Shown: piece by piece, positions 58,598 through 64,000 of the stretch
Position numbering within the stretch: position 1 is the stretch's first letter
Layout of the letters: each line of letters opens with the position of its first letter
From: Dipteronia dyeriana
Lineage: Eukaryota; Streptophyta; Magnoliopsida; Sapindales; Sapindaceae
DNA: 64,000 nt
Direction: 5' to 3'
Assembly (NCBI GenBank): GCA_032871835.1
Contig: CM065299.1
Span: 33,406,074 to 33,470,073, forward strand
Notes under the pieces: model-generated
Databases searched by the model: none
Told to the model about the DNA's origin: nothing
Seen by the model: the letters and a program-made list of their open reading frames with translations, nothing else
Made by a program: the position numbers and the translations under genes

Positions 58598-60394
58598 TGT
58601 TAGGATTATGCTCGATAGCAAGAGTGTAATATTGTAATTAACAATCTTTTCATATGAATAAAGTGATTTCTAGTTTAACAAAACTTATAGCATTTAGAGT
58701 TTAATTATTAAAATTGTCAAAAGTAAATAATCATAAGGTCAAAAGACTATGAGAAAAGAAGAATTGTTCATACATCTGGATATGTATAAGGTAGACACAA
58801 TTCTTTAGTTAGTCTTGAATAATATTCACAACTTAAGATAGAAGGTTGGACGCCTTTATCTTGTCAAAGTTGTAGATTCTTTTGGTTGCATTTGAGTGGG
58901 ATCAAATGTGTTATGATGAGTCTAAAATCATCAAAGTGTGGTGTCTTTGGACAAAATAATCTAGTGCACTGGGTGCATTGAATAGGATCAAAATGAAATA
59001 CTTTATCTAGAACAGTCAATGGATAAAACTTTTCATTTGAAGACAATTGGAGAGTCAATCTCAATCCTGAGATAAATGATAGACTTATGGTTGCAAGTGT
59101 TATCATTTGAGCTATCAATGAGTACGATTATATAGCATAGTCTATCATCGATAGTTTGGTGGTATTCATTTGTTAATCGATAGAGGACTTCATTTATAGA
59201 TATGGACATCATGGCTCTATTTATTGAATGAGTGTAGAATACCATCATATGGATGTTTTGAGGTATTGGATATTAAATCTTAACGTTAAGTTTTCAATAG
59301 TGTCTATTGAAACATGGCTTCTGGACAAGTCAAAATATCCAAGTTCAAAATATGGTCATATGAGTTAATATGGTAACTTGGAGAGCTATAGGCGGTCTAT
59401 GAGCTCTTGGCGATTACTGGTATTCTTCACGAGGAAACACTTTCTCCAATAAGATTATCTAGAGCATGAATGAGTAACATCAACTTATTCTATCTTTATT
59501 TAAGAGTTCAATTTTAGTTCTTTAGTGGAATGAACTAAAATTAAATAGATCAGACCTAAGTGAATCAAGTAATCCTTCTTAGGAAAGAATAAACTCTCCT
59601 AATCTACATCAAAGAGGTAAAATTCGGCCAACACATATGTAATATGGGAGAGGATAGATTTCCTTTTAGATAAGGATTCCAACTAACAAATAAATCCACC
59701 TAAGAAAAGGATTCTTGCAAATCAAGTGAATCCTTCTTAGGAGAGGATTTATAATCCTATATATATATGCACGAGGATTTCGGCCAACCCTAAGGCAATT
59801 ATAGGTGAATTTCGGCCAACCTTATTATTCTAAAAGAAGAATTCAGCCATCATAGGAATTTTGAGGGAGAAAAATCTGATTTTACTCTAAACAAAATTCG
59901 TTCATCTCTAAACAATAGTGTGTGAATTCGGCCAAGTAGAGAAAAAGGGAAACGTTTTTGTTTTCGATAGTATACTAATATCCTTTACATCAAAAGGGTT
60001 TTGTGTACAACATCAAATCAAGGTTCACGCAAGTTTCAATCAAATTGATTGGTAATTAACAAGTGACCGGACGTTCTTGGATTTTTCTCTTGGAGGATAT
60101 TTGTAACTAACAAAGAAAAGATATTGCTTTGTCTCCATCCTCAGGTATACAATTTATAGAAAGGGAGCCCACACTCCAAGGTGATTCAGGTTCGTGATTG
60201 GATTGGAAGATCTTGAGGAATCAATTCGGCACTTGGTCAATCGTCACGAGGAAAAGGTATGACACTTTTATATATATCAATTAATCTAGGGTTAAGGTTC
60301 TCGTTGTATAAAGGGAAAATTTTTATTTATACGCAAACCCTAATTTCTAATTTTCTCACGCTTCCGTTGCGTTTTGAACCGTTTTTTCCCTTCA

Positions 60395-60412
60395 ATTGGT
60401 ATCGGAGCCTGG
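60395..60412 (+). other. Primer-binding site of the truncated copia element
   Basis: attggtatcggagcctgg directly after the LTR end; TGGTATCRGAGC is the initiator Met-tRNA complement with A to G at one place. Confidence 0.85.
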
Positions 60413-60534
60413 TTGTACCCTTGATTAATTGATGTATGTGTTCGTGAATCTTTTTCTTTTATTGTATATATGTATGTTTTAGAAAGAGATGGCACTCTAG
60501 ATATTCACATATATATTTACATTGGAATGTATGG

Positions 60535-60580
<46 letters not shown>
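60535..60580. repeat. (AT)n(GT)n microsatellite
   Basis: AT alternation followed by GT alternation, inside the leader of the truncated copia copy. Confidence 0.9.
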
Positions 60581-60583
<3 letters not shown>

Positions 60584-60664
60584 ATATGTAGTTTGTTATT
60601 GCTCAATTTTCGTCTTAGAATTTCAATGTATTTTGTTTTGGGATTGTAACAAGAAGGTTGGTCT

Positions 60665-61887
60665 ATTATCGCCAGCTTTCTTGCCGAGGTCACCAAGGCA
60701 TATGCGAGCTTCTCCAGCAAGGTATAATTCTTTTCTGGTTTAATTAGAGCCAGACTCATGTAGTAGATAAGTCGCTGGACCCTATCTCCACATTCTTTAA
60801 CCAGGGCCCACTTACTGAAGTCTCTGAAATGGCCAAGTAGGTTTGCAGCTCTTCTCCAGGACTTGGCTTGACCAATAGCAGAGGGCTTGACAGATATTTC
60901 TTCAAGGCTTGAGAAGCTTGTTCACTCTCCGGGTCATATTTCACCTTTCTTCCTTGCTTTATGGCTTTGAAGAATGGGAGACATTTGTCGGTAGATCGAG
61001 AAATGAACCTGTTGAGCGATGCTACCTGCCCGGTCAAGACTTGAACCTATTTAAGTGACATGGGGGACTCTAGATCCAGGATTGCCTTAATCTTATATGG
61101 GTTAGCCTTTATGCCTCTCTCATGAACAAAGCCTAGAAACTTCCCCGAAGTTACCCCAAAGGCGCATTTGGAGGGGCTCAATCTTATCTGGTTCTCCCTG
61201 TAAGATCACGAAAGTTTTGCGAAGGTCATTCAGATGGTTTTCAAAGGTTGAGGACTTGGTGATCATATAATCGATGTATACTTCCATCGATCTTCCTATT
61301 TCAGGCTTGAACAGCCTATTGACCAACTGTTGATATGTAGCCCCTTGTGTTTTTAAGCCCAAACGGCATCACCTTGTAGCATTACATACCTCGTCCGGTG
61401 ATGAAACTAGTTTTTCCATATTGGCGGGGTGCATCATAATTTGGTTGTATCCTGAACACCTATCCATGAAGCTCAGGAGCTTGTTTCCAGAGGTGGAGTC
61501 AACCAACTGATCAATTTTTGGTAGAGGGAAATTGTCTTTCGGGCATGCCCGGTTGAGGTCGGTATAATTAACGCACATGTGCCACTTACCATTCGCCTTT
61601 GTGACCATGACCATGTTGGCAATCCATTTGGGGTAACGTGCTTCTCTGATGAAGCCCGCTTGGGTCAATTTGTTCACTTCTTCATGAACCGTAACATTTC
61701 TTTCGGTGTTAAAGTGATCCCTTTTCTGTTTGACGGACTTAAAGGTCGGATCCACTACCAATCGGTGAGCAGCCAAAGACATCGTGATTTTGGGCATCTC
61801 GTCGTGACTCCAAGCGAAGATGTCATTGAACTCCTTGAGGAGCCCGATCAAACCTTCCTTAATTCTCGGCTCAAGGTTGGCTACTAT
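60665..61887 (-). pseudogene. Element F reverse transcriptase and first RNase H, decayed
   Basis: Minus strand. RT begins near 61887 (PIVANLEPRIKEGLIGLL, then FAWSHDEMP), with VNKLTQAGFIREARYPKW, GKWHMCVNYTDLNRACPKD and LLSFMDRCSGYNQIMMHP. After a frame break, QGATYQQLVNRLFKPEIG is followed by EVYIDYMITKS, where the second catalytic Asp of the YxDD box is Tyr. The connection and RNase H follow (61037-60756: VASLNRFISRSTDKCLPFF, then ALKKYLSSPLLLVKP and LQTYLAISETSVS), ending LALVTSARKL-like near 60665, where the copia fragment starts. Upstream protease and gag are cut off by element H. Confidence 0.85.
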
Positions 61888-62397
61888 TGGAACCCCGTTC
61901 ACCAGTCACGCAGCGGAATTAGGTTTTAAAATTTTTTATACAAATTATAATCTGTATCTGGGACCAGTGAACCTTGGATCGTGATTATTTTGTTGGAACT
62001 AATACATACAATATGTATACACAGGAAATTGAAATCGATATAATACAGAAGAAGAAAATCTTACCAACGTTTGGAGGCTCATTCACTTTTCGATATCCTC
62101 ATGTCTGAACCAATCTTACCAACGTTTGGAAGCTCCTTCACTTTACGATGTGCTCCTGTCTAAACCACTCGATCTTCCTCGCTATCTCTCGGGATTGGTA
62201 ACTGCGTGTGGGCGCGTCACGATCTCAGAAATTTGAATAGAGGATGTAGAGAGAATTGAAGAAACTATTTCTTCTATGTGTTTCAAAAACACAGAAAACA
62301 GGAAACAAAAAAAAAATATATATATATATATCTCACTGCAAACGAAGCACTAGATATATATTGTTTTTTTTATTCACCCCTTTCTATGTGCTCGAAG

Positions 62398-62442
<45 letters not shown>

Positions 62443-63895
62443 TTTTTATGTATCCTATACAAACACTTATATATGTGCACACACCAATTTGCATCCAATG
62501 CAATCTCTTGTGTTATAATTGATATATATCTTTTAATTACCCTTTTCAAATATATCTAATATATTAAAAGTGATAATAAGTATTTTAAATTTAAACTTAA
62601 ATTCAAATACTTAGATAAATGATTTAGTAAAATAAAATAATCTTATTATTTTAACTTCACCTAATTCCATATATCAACTAACACCCTTCAATTAATAGTT
62701 AATTAATAATTCATAATTATAACTATAATTAAATAATCTAGTTATTTAATTAAGTTAACTATTAACATTCATTAATTAAATAATCTCATTATTCAATTAA
62801 TTCCCGAATATATACGTGTCACTTTTGCAACACAATTAATTGGACAATCCAATTAATTAACCGTGACCCTTATTACCTAAATCGATCGGGCTAGCAAGGA
62901 GACATAATGGACCCACAATATTTTGAGCGTCAATAATCCTCAGAATCATTAATTAAACTCTTTAATTAATATTCTTTGATTATTAACTCCGGTGTTATTC
63001 CACTAAAAACCCGAAGATGCACTCTCAACTGTAGACGCTTTTACACAGACCAATACAATTCGGTGTCTATCGATATAGCTATTACACATGGTGTGATCCT
63101 CCACAATAGTTCATAATTAGAGCTGGGTCATAATGTCCGTTATACCCCCTTAATTACATATATCCTTTAAGTACCGTTGATTCTATAATGAACAATAAAT
63201 CTTATTTCCTTACGGAATTAGGAGAGTGCTCATATTGTCCAAGCCCCGAATCAACCCTTAAGGGAACTACCGTCTACTTCTCACAAAAAAGAGTGGATTC
63301 CACTATTGTGTACAAACCTTCCCAACCACAAGCCAAACTGCAATCCCAACATACGGAGAATATTGATCAGGAAATGCATTCGACCTCACCCATGGTATAT
63401 CAAAGATCACGATTTAACTTGAAGGAGTCGATAAGACACTCAAGATTAAGATCACCCACATATAGCCATCATTAGTTGATATATATGAATCTCATCGGTA
63501 AACGGATCTTGTTGAGAAATTCATATAGATCATGGCCCATTCCTATATGATCACATCATACAAGATGCCTCCATTCTCATATCTCCATATGAATGATTCA
63601 GGATAGAATCACCGTACATTACGGAATGGACCACAACTATAGATTAACCATAAATAAAGTACCCAGCTTTATTTGCTATCTATGGACTCTTTAGATTGCA
63701 CGTCTTTTACTGTATCCATCCGTATATGACACTCATATACACAGTTCGAGATTACGTCCGACAATCTTGGATGTTAAATATATGCACAAGTTATAAAATA
63801 AACAACACAACATGAATGAATTGAAAATTTTATTTTATTTTATTTATTTCATAAACCCATTTACAAATTACATCAATAGGGCATAAACCCCAACA
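61888..63895 (-). repeat. Element H 3' LTR (copia, about 2 kb)
   Basis: On the minus strand it starts TGTTGGGGTTTATGCCC at 63895, directly after the purine tract, and probably ends ...ggttcca at 61888, the nearest CA end before F coding sequence. The left boundary is good to a few bases. Within it, two near-identical blocks (cttaccaacgtttgga-gctc at about 62061 and 62114) form a short tandem duplication, and TA runs lie at 62316-62330 and 62405-62440. The sister LTR is beyond the window. Confidence 0.8.
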
Positions 63896-63907
63896 ATCTC
63901 CCACTTG
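63896..63907 (-). other. Element H polypurine tract
   Basis: atctcccacttg on the plus strand, i.e. caagtgggagat in the element sense, right against the LTR start; the usual copia arrangement. Confidence 0.85.
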
Positions 63908-63909
63908 CA

Positions 63910-64000
63910 CTAAAGCATGTGAGGCATGTCTCGTAACCCTAGACCATCTAGGTGACCCGAAAACACTTTAGTCGGTAAGGTCTTTGTAAATGGATCAGCA
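63910..64000 (-). CDS. Element H pol C-terminus (copia RNase H), cut by window edge
   Basis: Minus-strand frame entering at 64000 and ending in a stop at 63912-63910. It reads ADPFTKTLPTKVFSGHLDGL, then GLRDMPHML and stop, the C-terminal end of the copia RNase H domain (the ADxxTK motif contains a conserved residue). It is open across the 30 codons visible, so element H may be better preserved than its neighbours. The remainder of pol lies beyond the window. Confidence 0.85.
   Translation of the reverse strand, partial: ADPFTKTLPTKVFSGHLDGLGLRDMPHML

Larger units (their letters stand above)
58598..60664 (+). mobile_element. Copia-type LTR with primer site and leader, truncated (inside F)
   Basis: The LTR runs 58598-60394, from TGTTAGGATTATGCTCG to ttcccttca. 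attggtatcggagcctgg follows at once, a Met-tRNA primer site with one change. About 270 bp of leader follow, including a TATG/GT microsatellite, before F coding sequence resumes near 60665. No gag, pol or second LTR is present, and no target duplication could be matched at the far edge, so this is a truncated copy, not a simple insertion. The F sequence between its two RNase H remnants is missing. Confidence 0.75.
54730..61887 (-). mobile_element. Element F: Tat-like Ty3/gypsy retrotransposon, 5'-truncated and interrupted
   Basis: Minus-strand element of the same family as E1. From its 3' end: LTR (54730-55853), polypurine tract, a non-coding region with a 97 bp tandem repeat, integrase, the end of an archaeal-type RNase H, a copia LTR fragment (58598 to about 60664), the first RNase H and RT. 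The 5' part is missing because minus-strand element H abuts at about 61888. Catalytic residues are altered in RT (YIDY) and integrase (Glu replaced by Lys), so it is dead beyond its stops. The 3' LTR begins inside a GT microsatellite. Confidence 0.85.

Noticed and set aside
62256..62559. Tyr/Ile-rich peptides over TA and GT microsatellites
   Set aside because: Translation of simple repeats; no start context or family.

Overview
The window is plant nuclear DNA, very probably from a flowering plant. It carries Ty3/gypsy Tat-type elements with two RNase H domains, Ty1/copia elements primed by initiator Met-tRNA, hAT and Mutator-like DNA transposons, long AT/GT microsatellites and AT-rich background. 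I found no intact host gene, tRNA, rRNA or CRISPR array. Nearly every recognisable coding stretch belongs to a decayed transposable element; the species cannot be named from this sequence.

Layout. (1) 1-11646: a gypsy-like LTR end (1-780) lies against a minus-strand Tat-like gypsy element, E1 (protease scrap 781-854, gag 8410-10010, LTR 10462-11646). E1 is split inside its protease by copia-like element A (855-8404), which has 2.26 kb LTRs, gag only, and TSD ATCAC. (2) 11839-13981: hAT-like non-autonomous element holding two smaller inverted-repeat elements. (3) 14463-26228: a large hAT with a broken transposase, invaded by element B (17591-25415, TSD ATTAA), an LTR element with no gag or pol and a body rich in tandem repeats. 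(4) 26921-29914: Mutator-like TIR element holding a small hAT. (5) 30904-51944: Tat-lineage gypsy element D (TSD ATATA) with decayed gag, protease, RT, RNase H, archaeal-type RNase H and integrase, plus a long antisense ORF before its 3' LTR. D's 5' LTR is split by C (31239-38605, a second gag-only element of A's family), and its 3' region by a copia solo LTR (45232-47247). (6) 52601-54189: hAT with poly-C tracts and a nested hAT MITE. (7) 54730-61887: minus-strand Tat element F, same family as E1, interrupted by a copia LTR fragment (58598 to about 60664) and cut at its 5' side by minus-strand copia element H (61888 to beyond 64000).

How the parts relate. A and C are gag-only elements with the same pol-less layout, so they form a family that must borrow reverse transcriptase and integrase. 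B shares LTR ends, primer-binding region and 3' sequence with D, so D-like elements are its likely helper family. The nesting gives a relative order: E1 before A, the big hAT before B, D before C and the solo LTR, and F before the copia fragment and H. Target-site duplications and reading frames that line up across insertions support this. All large coding regions carry stops, frameshifts or changed catalytic residues.
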